From assembly GCA_963726755.1 (NCBI GenBank), contig CAVSDB010000003.1:1-64000 (forward strand): a DNA stretch of 64,000 nt. Direction: 5' to 3'. The translations under genes were made by a program, and so were the position numbers. The notes beneath the pieces are model-generated. The model made no database searches and was not told where the DNA came from. It worked only from the letters and a program-made list of their open reading frames with translations. Positions 9,223 through 17,918 of the stretch are shown in pieces; position 1 is the first letter of the stretch; every line of letters starts with the position of its first letter. Source of the stretch: DATKIY01 sp963726755 (GTDB lineage: Bacteria > Actinomycetota > Actinomycetes > JAHEKZ01).

Positions 9223-9329
9223 CGCGTCATCCCCGTCGCGTGGAGTCAGGCCATGGGAATTCTCTGCTTTCGCAGGCTACGCGCAAATAGCTCCGCTACC
9301 TCCCGAAGTACTGTGCCAAGGTGTCCCAC

Positions 9330-10385
9330 ATGACCAAGTTCGCTCGTGTCAAAGGGACCCCGTACGAGCGTGGTGCAGGTATCGGCGAGGCGTTTGCCGA
9401 AGCGACTGCGCGGTCTGTTGCCTTTAACCGCAGTTACCTTGCGGCGCACGGCATCCAGACAACCGCTCTCAGCCAACTCCTAGCCCCCTATCTCGACGCC
9501 GCGACCGGGGCCATGCCCGACCTCGTCGAGCAGATACATGGCATGGCCGACGGAGCCGAGCAACCATTCCTCGACATCTTCTTCGCGAACGCCTTCGAGG
9601 AGGTCTACGGGGTCGTTGAGTTGGACACCCCGTTCCCGGTCCCGCTTGAGCGCTGCACCGACGTTGTTCTAAAGACGGACGGCAGCACACTTCTCGGCCA
9701 CAACGAACAGTGGTACGCAGGCGATGACGGCAGCGTCGGACTCGTGCTCGATGTGTCCAATGACGGTCCAGCCCTACTGGCGCCAATGGTCGCAGGAACC
9801 CTGCCGCTGGTCGGTATCAACGAGTACGGCGGTGCTTTCGGCACGATGTCGCTGTCGGCGACCGATGAGCGGGTTGGAATTCCGCGCGCACTGGTTGCTC
9901 GCGGAATTCTCGATGCTCGCGACCGTGCCGATGCGTTCGCTCTCGCGAACCGCGAAGGTCGGGCAGGTGGGTACTCGTACTTATGCGCATTCCCCGGCGG
10001 TGACGCCTGCGTGATCGAGTCGACCGCAGTCACTGCATCGCTACTAGACATCGACGTGCACACAAACCATGCCCTCGATCCCACGGTGTCTGCTGCGGCA
10101 TGCGCCCCATCGGCTGGGAGCCGTTCGCGGCTGGCTCGAGCCAGCGCCTTGGCTGCGTCCACCCCACCAACGGTGGAGGGAATGGCGGACCTGCTCGCCG
10201 ACCACGAGGCAGACGGCATGGACATCTGCGTGCATCCGGATCCGGCAGAGGGTGATGAAGGTTCCACCATCTTGTTCGCCATGATCTGCGAATCCGAGAC
10301 ACGTTCCATGTGGTTGGCATCGGGTCATCCCTGCACCGCATCGTTCGAGCGCGTCGGAATGGGTGGAGAAGAGATCACGTCGTGA
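9330..10385 (+). CDS. C45 family autoproteolytic acyltransferase/hydrolase
   Basis: About 351 residues. This is the Ntn-hydrolase family of acyl-CoA:6-aminopenicillanate acyltransferase. The self-cleavage site is before Cys109 in LERC-TDVV, followed by the family-typical LLGHNEQW and later SYLCAFPGG. After autoproteolysis the new N-terminal Cys acts as nucleophile in amide bond hydrolysis or acyl transfer. GTG 9321 is an alternative start. The stop overlaps the GTG start of the next gene (acyl-CoA ligase) by 4 bp, so the ligase probably supplies an acyl-CoA that this enzyme moves to an amine, or activates an acid it releases (inference). Confidence 0.85.
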   Translation: MTKFARVKGTPYERGAGIGEAFAEATARSVAFNRSYLAAHGIQTTALSQLLAPYLDAATGAMPDLVEQIHGMADGAEQPFLDIFFANAFEEVYGVVELDTPFPVPLERCTDVVLKTDGSTLLGHNEQWYAGDDGSVGLVLDVSNDGPALLAPMVAGTLPLVGINEYGGAFGTMSLSATDERVGIPRALVARGILDARDRADAFALANREGRAGGYSYLCAFPGGDACVIESTAVTASLLDIDVHTNHALDPTVSAAACAPSAGSRSRLARASALAASTPPTVEGMADLLADHEADGMDICVHPDPAEGDEGSTILFAMICESETRSMWLASGHPCTASFERVGMGGEEITS

Positions 10386-11974
10386 GCATCCGCAGTCCTT
10401 ATCCGCCAGTGGAGATTCCGGACGTCAGCGTCTTCGACTACGTCTTTGGTGACTCCGGCCCAGACCTGGACCGCGTGGCGATCGTCGACGGCCCGTCGGG
10501 GGCATCGATCACCTACCGAGAACTGATCGAACAAATCGAGGCGGTGGCCGGGGCGCTGTCGGTGCGTGGCATCGGCTTGGGCGACGTCGTAGCACTGCAC
10601 GCACCTAATGGAGTGGGTTTTGCAATCGCCTTTCACGCCATCATGCGTGCGGGAGCCACGGTCACCACAGTGCCGGTGCTCGCAACCGGTAAAGACGTCA
10701 CGGTTCAGATCTCTGATGCAGCTGCCTGCGCAATGTTTACTACCGCGGCTGCCCTGGCTGGGGACGTCTCAGCGGCAGGTGAAGCTGGCATTGCGCACGA
10801 TGCGGTGTTTGTTATCGACGACGGCGTGGCCAGCCACGATAAGCACGAAACACTTGAGTCGTTGGCAGCGCAGCGTCAGCCCCCACCGACCGTCAACTTT
10901 GATCCGTCCGCGCACCTCGCGGTGTTGCCTTACTCCTCCGGGACGACGGGACGGCCTAAGGGGGTCAAACTCACTCATCGCAATCTGGTCGCGAACCTGG
11001 CGCAGATCGAACCTCGGATGGGAGTCGGACGTAACGACGTCGTGGTGGCGGTTCTTCCGTTCTTCCACATCTACGGCATGACCGTGGTGCTGAACCAGGG
11101 ACTCAGCGTCGGAGCGAAACTCGTCACGATGCCGAAGTTCGCTCTCGATGACTTCCTTGGTCTCATTGCGCGCGAACGGGTCACGTATGCGTTCATCGCG
11201 CCACCACTGGCAGTAGCCCTGGCCAAGCACCCCTTGGTGGACGACTACGACACGTCGAGTCTGCGAACCATGCTCTCGGGGGCCGCGCCACTAGATGCGA
11301 ATCTTGCACGCACCGTTGCTGACCGGCTAGGCGTGCGAGTTCGTCAGGGCTATGGAATGAGCGAGATGAGCCCGGTGTCACACTTCATTCCCGCTATTGA
11401 TGACGATGCCCCGCTCGACAGTGTTGGCACGGCCGTACCAAACACCGAGAACAAGTTGGTGAACGTCGCGAACCGTGCCGAAATCGAAATCCCCGACAGC
11501 GGAATCAGCTCCCCCGGAGAGTTGTGGGTCAAGGGGCCCAACGTGATGGTGGGCTACCTCAACAACGACGACGCGACTCGTCAGATCCTGGATGCAGACG
11601 GCTTCCTGCACACTGGGGACGTCGCAACAGTTGACGCGCGAGGCAACTTCACCATCGTCGACCGCATCAAGGAACTCATCAAATACAAGGGTTACCAAGT
11701 GGCGCCTGCAGAACTCGAGGCACTGTTGCTCACCCACCCGCAGATCGCTGACGCAGCTGTCATCGGAGTGCGCCGTGAGGATGGCGAGGAAGTCCCCAAA
11801 GCCTTCGTGGTTCGCCGACCCGACTCGGTAGTCACAGAGGATGAAGTGATCGGCTTCGTGGCCGAACACGTTGCGCCGTACAAGAAAGTCCGCAGCGTGG
11901 AGTTCATCGACACCGTTCCCAAGTCAGCGGCGGGCAAGATCCTTCGGCGTGAGTTGCGGAGTCGAAATTCCTGA
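10382..11974 (+). CDS. Acyl-CoA ligase (4-coumarate:CoA ligase-like, AMP-binding)
   Basis: About 530 residues. I chose GTG 10382, which overlaps the upstream stop (GTGA). The adenylation motifs are in order: YSSGTTGRPKG (P-loop, A3), YGMSEMSP (A5), FLHTGDVA (A7), the hinge VDRIKELIKYKG (A8), and PKSAAGKILRREL with the catalytic Lys (A10). The overall architecture is that of plant-type 4-coumarate:CoA ligases and bacterial fatty or aryl acid ligases. It activates a carboxylic acid to acyl-AMP and then acyl-CoA. The coupling to the C45 acyltransferase suggests a two-step acylation or salvage route. It is convergent with the HutF-like gene with only 2 bp between them. Confidence 0.9.
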   Translation: MSIRSPYPPVEIPDVSVFDYVFGDSGPDLDRVAIVDGPSGASITYRELIEQIEAVAGALSVRGIGLGDVVALHAPNGVGFAIAFHAIMRAGATVTTVPVLATGKDVTVQISDAAACAMFTTAAALAGDVSAAGEAGIAHDAVFVIDDGVASHDKHETLESLAAQRQPPPTVNFDPSAHLAVLPYSSGTTGRPKGVKLTHRNLVANLAQIEPRMGVGRNDVVVAVLPFFHIYGMTVVLNQGLSVGAKLVTMPKFALDDFLGLIARERVTYAFIAPPLAVALAKHPLVDDYDTSSLRTMLSGAAPLDANLARTVADRLGVRVRQGYGMSEMSPVSHFIPAIDDDAPLDSVGTAVPNTENKLVNVANRAEIEIPDSGISSPGELWVKGPNVMVGYLNNDDATRQILDADGFLHTGDVATVDARGNFTIVDRIKELIKYKGYQVAPAELEALLLTHPQIADAAVIGVRREDGEEVPKAFVVRRPDSVVTEDEVIGFVAEHVAPYKKVRSVEFIDTVPKSAAGKILRRELRSRNS

Positions 11975-11976
11975 CC

Positions 11977-13278
11977 CTAGTTCCACAGTGGATTGATCGC
12001 TTCGGCGAGCAGTGTGCCGACGTCGCCAAGCAGGTGTTGACCGTCCGCGACGACAAACTTTCCGTCAACCATGACGCTGTCGATGTCAGAATTGTTAGCC
12101 GTCAACAGCACATCGATCGGATCGGTGCCGGAGGTACGCGGGGTATCCAGGCGAACCGCCACCAGGTCGGCCCGAGCACCCGGTTCCAATCGTCCAGAGT
12201 CCCAGCCAAGACTGTCGTGACGAGTGAGGGCGCCCAGTAACTCAGCCGAGCTGATCCTTCCCCTCTTCAGCGACGCCAGTCGCTCGTGCATCTCAAGGCC
12301 ACGAGCTTCTTCGAACATGTCGATGATCGAGTGCTGGTCGGTGCCGAGCGACAACTGAGCGCCCGCGTCCAGAAGCGCTCGCGCGGGACCGATGCCGTCC
12401 GCCAAGTCGCGCTCGGTGGTCGGGCAGAAGCACGCGGTGGCGGTTACCGCCGCTAGTGCCTCGATATCCGGGCCCGTCAGATGCGTGGCGTGAACAGCCG
12501 TCGTGCGGTGGGCCAGTGCACCGGCGTCGGCGAGTAAAGCCGTAGGCGTCTGCCCGTAGAACGCCTCGCACACCTCATTTTCGGCCGGCTGTTCCGACAC
12601 ATGCACGTGTAACGGTCGTGGATCTGAGGCTTGCACCACCGTTGGGATCTGTTCTCGTGGCACTGCTCGAACAGAGTGGACGGCCGCGCCCACATTCATC
12701 CCGGCAGATGGTTCAAGCATCGCCACTCGAGCCGCCCAGGCGTCGGCATCGTCGTCAGCGAATCGACGCTGCACGTCGTCCAGGGGTAAGTGACCGTCGT
12801 CGCTGAGTCCGCCGACCAAATAGCAGGTATCAAGCAAGGTGAGCCGCACGCCTGCGTCGGCGGCCGCCTGTCGCAACGCCTCAGCCATCGCGTTCGGGTC
12901 CGAGTACTTCTGACCGCCGGGTGCGTGATGCAGGTAGTGGAACTCCCCAACGCTGGTGATACCGGCAAGAGCCATCTCAGCGAACGTCGCTCTGGCCAGG
13001 TCGAGGTAATTGTCAGGACTGAGCCTGGATGCAACCGCGTACATCTGATTTCGCCAACTCCAGAAGTCCCCGCCGCCAGACGTACGACCACGCAACGCTC
13101 GGTGGAATGCGTGACTGTGACAGTTAGCGAAACCTGGAAGCACAATGCCGGGGAGTCGACGAGCCCCTGACGCATCAGAGTCTGGGGACACCGAAGCGAA
13201 ACGGCCGTCAACCACGTCGAACAGCACGTTGGTGGCAAACCCCGTCGGCAACATCGCGTACTCAGCGAAAATCCTCAT
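11977..13278 (-). CDS. hutF: Formimidoylglutamate deiminase (HutF-like)
   Basis: 433 residues of the amidohydrolase superfamily. The metal site motif HSHAFHRAL is near residue 55, and further ligands are in HVSEQPAENE and HATHL, with the catalytic Asp in LGTDQHS. The length and the GGGDFWSWRNQMY and EFHYLHH segments match N-formimino-L-glutamate deiminase, which makes N-formylglutamate in the five-step histidine pathway. ATG 13278 overlaps the stop of the upstream M20 amidohydrolase (ATGA), so the two are translationally coupled. The other hut genes (hutH/U/I/G) are not in this window. Confidence 0.85.
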   Translation of the reverse strand: MRIFAEYAMLPTGFATNVLFDVVDGRFASVSPDSDASGARRLPGIVLPGFANCHSHAFHRALRGRTSGGGDFWSWRNQMYAVASRLSPDNYLDLARATFAEMALAGITSVGEFHYLHHAPGGQKYSDPNAMAEALRQAAADAGVRLTLLDTCYLVGGLSDDGHLPLDDVQRRFADDDADAWAARVAMLEPSAGMNVGAAVHSVRAVPREQIPTVVQASDPRPLHVHVSEQPAENEVCEAFYGQTPTALLADAGALAHRTTAVHATHLTGPDIEALAAVTATACFCPTTERDLADGIGPARALLDAGAQLSLGTDQHSIIDMFEEARGLEMHERLASLKRGRISSAELLGALTRHDSLGWDSGRLEPGARADLVAVRLDTPRTSGTDPIDVLLTANNSDIDSVMVDGKFVVADGQHLLGDVGTLLAEAINPLWN

Positions 13279-14465
13279 TGAGAAAGATCCTCAACAACCC
13301 GTGCGAGCGCAGCAACTCCGGCAAGGCAATCGTCCCGCTCAGCAAACTCCGCCGGTGAGTGGGAGATACCGCTCGGATTTCGGACAAACAGCATCGCGGT
13401 GGGGACGCCCGCTCGTGCGAGCACACCAGCATCGTGACCAGCCCCAGTGGGAATCGTGGGAGCACCGCCCAACACCCCTGCGAGTCGCGATGCCAGATCA
13501 GCATCGAAGACAGTCTCGATGGAGAAGGACTCCTCGACTGCCGTCGCACGCACGCTGACGGCGATTGCCTCAACGAGTTCGCGCACCGACGACTCGCTCG
13601 GACCACGTGCATCAAGCCACGCGCTGACCTGTGAAGGAATGGCATTCACTGCGTTTGGAACAACCTGCAATTTCCCAATGGTCGCAACGCAATCCCGCTG
13701 CTCGGCTTGGTCGCGTGCCGTCGTAATTAGCTGCGCAAGGTCGAGAGTCGGATCTCTGCGATCGACCAGCCTGGTTGTTCCAGCGTGGTTTGCTTCTCCG
13801 ACCAAATCAATCCGCCAGCGGCCATGCGGCCAGATCGAGGATCCGACCGCCACCGCCCGATCGTGGCTCTCCAGTAGGCGGCCTTGCTCAACGTGGAGTT
13901 CGACGAACGTCCCCACTCGGCGCAACGTTTCATCGTCCCTGCCGATGGTGGCAGGATCCAGTCCCGCAGATGACATAGCGTCGGCCATCGACGTACCGTT
14001 TTCATCCTGTAGCGATCGCGCTCGATCCGCGTCCAAGGCGCCGGTAAGGATCTGCGACCCAGCACACGCGACCCCGAACCTCGCTCCTTCTTCATCGCCG
14101 AAATTCACGACGCCAATAGGACGGTTCGGTGTGAAACCGGTGGCCCTTAGTGAATCGAGCGCGGCGAACGCCGATACGACACCGAGCGGTCCATCAAATG
14201 CTCCTCCGTCAGGCACTGAGTCCAGATGCGAGCCGATAACCACACCTGGCATGCCGATAGCTGCCGCCTCGTCGGCGTCACCCCACCAAGCCCACTGATT
14301 ACCCACTCGGTCGTTGGTGAGATCGAGCCCTCGTGCGCGTGCCTCCCCGCTGAACCACTCGCGCAAAGTCGCGTCCTCGCTGGTCCACGCGAACCTTCGG
14401 TAACCGCCAGACCCAGAGTGCCGACCAATCGGTTCGAGCGCTGACCACAGCTGGTCGAACGTCAC
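13275..14465 (-). CDS. M20 family allantoate amidohydrolase/N-carbamoyl amino acid hydrolase
   Basis: About 396 residues from GTG 14465 (an upstream in-frame start at 14525 would add about 20 residues rich in Cys/Arg). Metal ligands and catalytic residues of the carbamoylase branch are present: GSHLDSVPDGGAFDGPLGV, DEEGARFG, and ELHVEQG, followed by the dimerisation lid. Enzymes of this branch hydrolyse allantoate, N-carbamoyl-L-amino acids or related ureides. The tight coupling with HutF suggests that here it may act on N-formyl- or N-formimino-glutamate instead of ureides (inference from context only). Confidence 0.82.
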   Translation of the reverse strand: MTFDQLWSALEPIGRHSGSGGYRRFAWTSEDATLREWFSGEARARGLDLTNDRVGNQWAWWGDADEAAAIGMPGVVIGSHLDSVPDGGAFDGPLGVVSAFAALDSLRATGFTPNRPIGVVNFGDEEGARFGVACAGSQILTGALDADRARSLQDENGTSMADAMSSAGLDPATIGRDDETLRRVGTFVELHVEQGRLLESHDRAVAVGSSIWPHGRWRIDLVGEANHAGTTRLVDRRDPTLDLAQLITTARDQAEQRDCVATIGKLQVVPNAVNAIPSQVSAWLDARGPSESSVRELVEAIAVSVRATAVEESFSIETVFDADLASRLAGVLGGAPTIPTGAGHDAGVLARAGVPTAMLFVRNPSGISHSPAEFAERDDCLAGVAALARVVEDLSQ

Positions 14466-14577
14466 ACGATCATCTCGAACACACCGGACCGGACAGCCAT
14501 GCAACGGAACATAACGCACGCACACCCATCACCTCTGCAAGAAGGCTCACTTCATGGACGGGCCTGCGGACAGCCGA

Positions 14578-14611
14578 AGGACCGGGACCCGCGGTGGCAG
14601 GTCCCGGTCCT
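14578..14611 (-). terminator. Rho-independent-like hairpin after the FAS1 gene
   Basis: A perfect 12-bp inverted repeat (AGGACCGGGACC, 14578-14589, pairing with 14600-14611) with a 10-nt loop, 11 bases past the FAS1 stop codon. No U-tract follows, as is typical of actinobacterial stem-loop terminators. Confidence 0.75.
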
Positions 14612-14621
14612 TGACTTGGTA

Positions 14622-15254
14622 CTAGGACTTCGGCAGCAGCACGCGGTTGATGGCGTGCGCAATCTGCTTGTTGCCCTTGTTGATGTTGGTCACGATGACC
14701 TTGGGGTCTGTGACGTCCTTGGCGCCGTCCTTGAGGAAGATGCCTTGCTTGGTGACGTTGACCGTGATCTTCTGACCCAGCGCGGTGTCAAGCTTCGCGC
14801 CGTCTGCCTGCATGGCCGCGTTGGCGTTGATCTTTACTCCAGGAACAACGTGGTAGAGCAGAACTGACTCGAGGCCGTCGACACCAAGCGCGTTGACGTA
14901 CTTGCCTGCGAGCTTCTCTTCGCTCTTGGCGGTTAGACCCAGACCCTTACCGGTCCGTTCGAACGCAGCATCGGTGGGCAGGAAGGCCGTCAGTTTGACG
15001 GTGCCATCGGTGAGGACTGAGACAGCTGAACTTGGCTTGGCATCGAGTACGCCCAAGACTGCGGCCGTCAAGATGTCGAAGTCACCAGAGTTCTTGTCGA
15101 ACGAGGGATTTCCGTGACGGGTATCCGCCAGGAGCACACTTGCCAGCGAGTCCGTGCCTGGGGCGGCGCTGGCGCTAGTGGCACCGATGGCGAGGGGGGT
15201 AAGCGCCAGGCCAGCAACAGCAGCCACAGCGATTACACGACGACGAACATTCAT
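14622..15254 (-). CDS. Secreted fasciclin (FAS1) domain protein
   Basis: 210 residues. The ATG at 15254 is preceded by CCGGAGGAATC. Residues 1-31 are a Sec signal peptide ending in ASA-AP. The rest is a single FAS1 domain: FDILTAAVLGV, LTAFLPTDAAFER (H1 motif), LLYHVVPGVK and a C-terminal IAHAINRVLLP (H2 motif). FAS1 domains mediate adhesion or bind cell-wall polymers. The gene stands alone between terminators, so its promoter must fit into about 40-80 bp. Confidence 0.9.
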   Translation of the reverse strand: MNVRRRVIAVAAVAGLALTPLAIGATSASAAPGTDSLASVLLADTRHGNPSFDKNSGDFDILTAAVLGVLDAKPSSAVSVLTDGTVKLTAFLPTDAAFERTGKGLGLTAKSEEKLAGKYVNALGVDGLESVLLYHVVPGVKINANAAMQADGAKLDTALGQKITVNVTKQGIFLKDGAKDVTDPKVIVTNINKGNKQIAHAINRVLLPKS

Positions 15255-15291
15255 GATTCCTCCGGATTGGACGGTGATTTACCTCCTCTTC

Positions 15292-15319
15292 TGCTGCATC
15301 CCGCCGTCTGGATGCAGCA
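15292..15319 (-). terminator. Hairpin terminator after the MFS gene
   Basis: A 10-bp perfect stem TGCTGCATCC/GGATGCAGCA with an 8-nt loop, 15 bases downstream of the MFS stop (15334). It lies only 38 bp upstream of the FAS1 start, so any FAS1 promoter must overlap it or lie between it and the FAS1 start. Confidence 0.6.
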
Positions 15320-15333
15320 ATCCCAAAGGAATC

Positions 15334-16575
15334 TCAAGACCCGGCGACCAGCGTGTCGTCGGGGAACGCATCCATCCGAATGAGAGGCGAGAGCACGACC
15401 GGCATCGCCGCCAGGACTGTCCCACCGACAGTGATCCACAACACTGGGACGATCCCGAAGGCTGCGCCGAGAAGACCACCGGCCAGAGCCCCGATTGGTT
15501 GCGTACCCCACACGATAAATCGCGTTGACGCGTTCATCCGTCCGAGGAGTTTCGGCGGACAGACTCGCTGCCGGTAGCTCACCTGCGTGATGTTGTAAAT
15601 CACAACCAACGCGAAGAATAGAAACCCGCCACCGATCAGGAACACGAACTGCCAAGACCTAGACACGAGCACCGCCAGCGGTGTCAGCGCCATGGCTGGT
15701 GCCATAAGTAGCGCCGTGACGGGGATAGTCCGACCCGCACCGATCAGCTTGGTCACCCGACCACTCATGACCGCGCCCAGCAAACCACCGACAGCGGAGG
15801 CCGAGAACACCAGTCCAACGACCCCCGTGGACAAGTCAAGTTCGCGAAGCACGTAGAGCACGAAAAGTGCGGCAGTCATCGCGCCAAACAAGTTGCTGAG
15901 CCCAGTGCACGCAACAATGCGCCGAAGCAGCGGGTGCTTCAGGACAAAACCGAGGCCCTCACCGATTTCAGTTCGGAGCGGACGTCGCTCGTGCTTTGGC
16001 GGAGGCGTTTCCTGCTTTCGGATCCGGCTCACGAACAGCGTCGAGCCCAGGAAGCTCACTGCATCCAGACCGATAACAAACGGAGCCGACACCACATGAA
16101 GCAAACCACCAGCGATGGCCGGACCACCGACTTGGGCAACAGACTCACTCACCTGCAGGCGCGAATTTCCCGCTACCAAGTCCTCACCTTCAACCAGATG
16201 CGGTAAGTAGCTCTGATACGCCACGTCGAAGAACACCGTGCACACACCGAAGACGGTCGCGACCAGGAACAACTGCCACAACTCGAGAATGCCCAACCAC
16301 CAGGCAAACGGCACCCAGGCGTAAAGCACAGCTCGCAGCAGGTCGTTCGCGATCAATACCCGTCGTTTGTGCCAGCGATCGACCCAAGCTCCTGCAGGGA
16401 GCCCAACGAGCAGAAAGGCCAACGTCTCACACGCGGTGAGCACACCCATCTGGCCCGCGTTGGCGTGGAGTGACTCGACAGCAAGCACCGGCAGCGCAAC
16501 GCCTGAGAGTTGAGTACCGACTTGACTGATCGACTCGCCGATCCAGAGCTTTCGGAAGTCGCTGCCACCGATCAC
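15334..16575 (-). CDS. MFS transporter, DHA3/EntS-like
   Basis: 413 residues with 10-12 predicted membrane segments. The sequence (FRKLWIGESISQVGTQLSGVALPVLAV at the N-terminus, LPAGAWVDRWHKRRVLI in loop 2-3) is typical of the MFS_3 group that includes the enterobactin exporter EntS and macrolide pump MefA. ATG 16575 faces the divergent GNAT gene across a 107-bp gap holding a long inverted repeat. Likely a proton-driven exporter; the substrate is unknown. Confidence 0.87.
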   Translation of the reverse strand: MIGGSDFRKLWIGESISQVGTQLSGVALPVLAVESLHANAGQMGVLTACETLAFLLVGLPAGAWVDRWHKRRVLIANDLLRAVLYAWVPFAWWLGILELWQLFLVATVFGVCTVFFDVAYQSYLPHLVEGEDLVAGNSRLQVSESVAQVGGPAIAGGLLHVVSAPFVIGLDAVSFLGSTLFVSRIRKQETPPPKHERRPLRTEIGEGLGFVLKHPLLRRIVACTGLSNLFGAMTAALFVLYVLRELDLSTGVVGLVFSASAVGGLLGAVMSGRVTKLIGAGRTIPVTALLMAPAMALTPLAVLVSRSWQFVFLIGGGFLFFALVVIYNITQVSYRQRVCPPKLLGRMNASTRFIVWGTQPIGALAGGLLGAAFGIVPVLWITVGGTVLAAMPVVLSPLIRMDAFPDDTLVAGS

Positions 16576-16588
16576 CTGTCCGCCGCCT

Positions 16589-16620
16589 CTGACATTATTT
16601 GAGCCACGCTAGATAATGTC
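16589..16620. promoter_or_regulatory. Candidate operator: 9-bp perfect inverted repeat
   Basis: TGACATTAT (16589-16597) and ATAATGTCA (16612-16620) are perfect 9-bp inverted arms with a 14-bp centre, AT-rich in a GC-rich background, placed 13 bp upstream of the MFS start and 62 bp upstream of the GNAT start. The centre-to-centre spacing of about 23 bp (about two helical turns) fits a dimeric repressor of both genes. No regulator gene is adjacent. Confidence 0.6.
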
Positions 16621-16682
16621 ATTTCGGGATGCACAAGCAACTGCATTTAGGCGGCCGAAACCCACACGCTCTGGAGGTTGTG

Positions 16683-16997
16683 ATGCCAAACGAAGTTGTG
16701 GTCGCAAACAACCCAGAGGCCAATCGCTACGAGGCGCGCATCGCAGGTGGGCTTGCTGGCATCGCCGAGTATCAATTGACTGACGAGTTGGTGGTCTTCA
16801 CCCACACCGAGGTCGACCCTGCCTTTGAAGGACAAGGGATCGGCGGAGCGCTCGCGAAGTTCGCACTGGACGATGTCGCCAGCCAGGGGCAGCGAAAAGT
16901 GCTTGTCGTCTGCCCGTTCATCACTTCCTGGATCCACCGCCATCCGGAGTATGCCCCGTTGCTCTATGGGGGCAAGGCGTCCAACGTCAAGGACTGA
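16683..16997 (+). CDS. Small GNAT-family N-acetyltransferase
   Basis: 104 residues from ATG 16683, which has GGAGG 7 bases upstream; an earlier in-frame start at 16629 lacks this. It is the short COG2388-type acetyltransferase: RYEARIAGGLAGIAEYQ, then HTEVDPAFEGQGIGGALAKFAL, where the R/Q-x-x-G-x-G/A loop for acetyl-CoA is QGIGGA, and a final CPFITSWIHRHPEY. Such proteins are predicted acetyl-CoA binding enzymes of unknown substrate. It may share control with the MFS gene through the inverted repeat at 16589. Confidence 0.85.
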   Translation: MPNEVVVANNPEANRYEARIAGGLAGIAEYQLTDELVVFTHTEVDPAFEGQGIGGALAKFALDDVASQGQRKVLVVCPFITSWIHRHPEYAPLLYGGKASNVKD

Positions 16998-17036
16998 AGG
17001 AGCCGAGTTAGGCCCCCTCGCACTATCGTCGGCGAG

Positions 17037-17918
17037 GTGAGCAATCCTCAGGCCGGCATCTTCGCACTCGGAAACGTTGCGCATACCTACCTTGAGTTCG
17101 ATCTAAAGTCGGGACAGAACGCCACGTCGCTGGTGGCAGCTGTCGCGGGCCTCGACGAACTACGCACGACAACGAGTGGCGTGAACGTGGTGATGGGTTT
17201 CCGACCAGAGCTTTGGTCGACTATCGCTCCGACGCCTGCCCAACTGGACGGCTTCAACGCGCCCATCGTGGGGTCGGACGGATTCACGATGCCCGCCACG
17301 CAACATGATCTGGCGGCGTGGATCGCGGGAGCGTCGTACGACGTGGTATTCGACGCCGCACAAGGAACGATCGCAGCGATCGGCTTAGTTGCCGAGGTGG
17401 CCAGCGAGGTAGTCGGTTGGAGTTATCACCACGATCTCGATCTAACCGGCTTCATCGACGGAACCGAGAACCCCTCATTGTCAGAAGCACCGGAGGTGGT
17501 CCTCGTCCCGAAAGGTTTGCCTGCTGCCGGTGGATCTGTTCTCTTGCTACAGCAGTGGGTTCACCACACCGACGCCTGGACCGCACTAGACGTCGAGGAG
17601 CAGGAGCAGGTCATCGGTCGCGCCAAACCCGACAGCCTCGAGTTGGATCCACAACCTCCTGCGTCTCATGTCGCGAGGACCGATCAGGACACTTTCGGCC
17701 ACATCTTCCGCCGCAACACCGCGTATGGATCGGTCACCGACCACGGCACGATGTTCGTCGGGTTTTGCGCTGACCAAGGCCCGTTGGACGCAATGCTGCA
17801 GGCGATGGCGGGCATCGGCGGAGCCCGCGACGAACTCACGCGCTACTCGACACCACTCACCGGTGCGTACTACTTCGTCCCCTCGCTGGACGATCTGAGG
17901 GTTACACCGGAACGGTGA
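17037..17918 (+). CDS. Dye-decolorizing (DyP-type) heme peroxidase
   Basis: 293 residues. The DyP signature GFIDGTENP contains the catalytic Asp141, the likely proximal heme ligand is His211, and the distal Arg lies in HIFRRN (about 225). The length matches the bacterial B-type group. No Tat or Sec signal is seen, so it is probably cytoplasmic or loaded into an encapsulin-like shell by a C-terminal tail; no encapsulin gene is in the window. The start is GTG 17037. The 3' end overlaps the convergent serine hydrolase by 49 bp. Confidence 0.9.
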   Translation: MSNPQAGIFALGNVAHTYLEFDLKSGQNATSLVAAVAGLDELRTTTSGVNVVMGFRPELWSTIAPTPAQLDGFNAPIVGSDGFTMPATQHDLAAWIAGASYDVVFDAAQGTIAAIGLVAEVASEVVGWSYHHDLDLTGFIDGTENPSLSEAPEVVLVPKGLPAAGGSVLLLQQWVHHTDAWTALDVEEQEQVIGRAKPDSLELDPQPPASHVARTDQDTFGHIFRRNTAYGSVTDHGTMFVGFCADQGPLDAMLQAMAGIGGARDELTRYSTPLTGAYYFVPSLDDLRVTPER

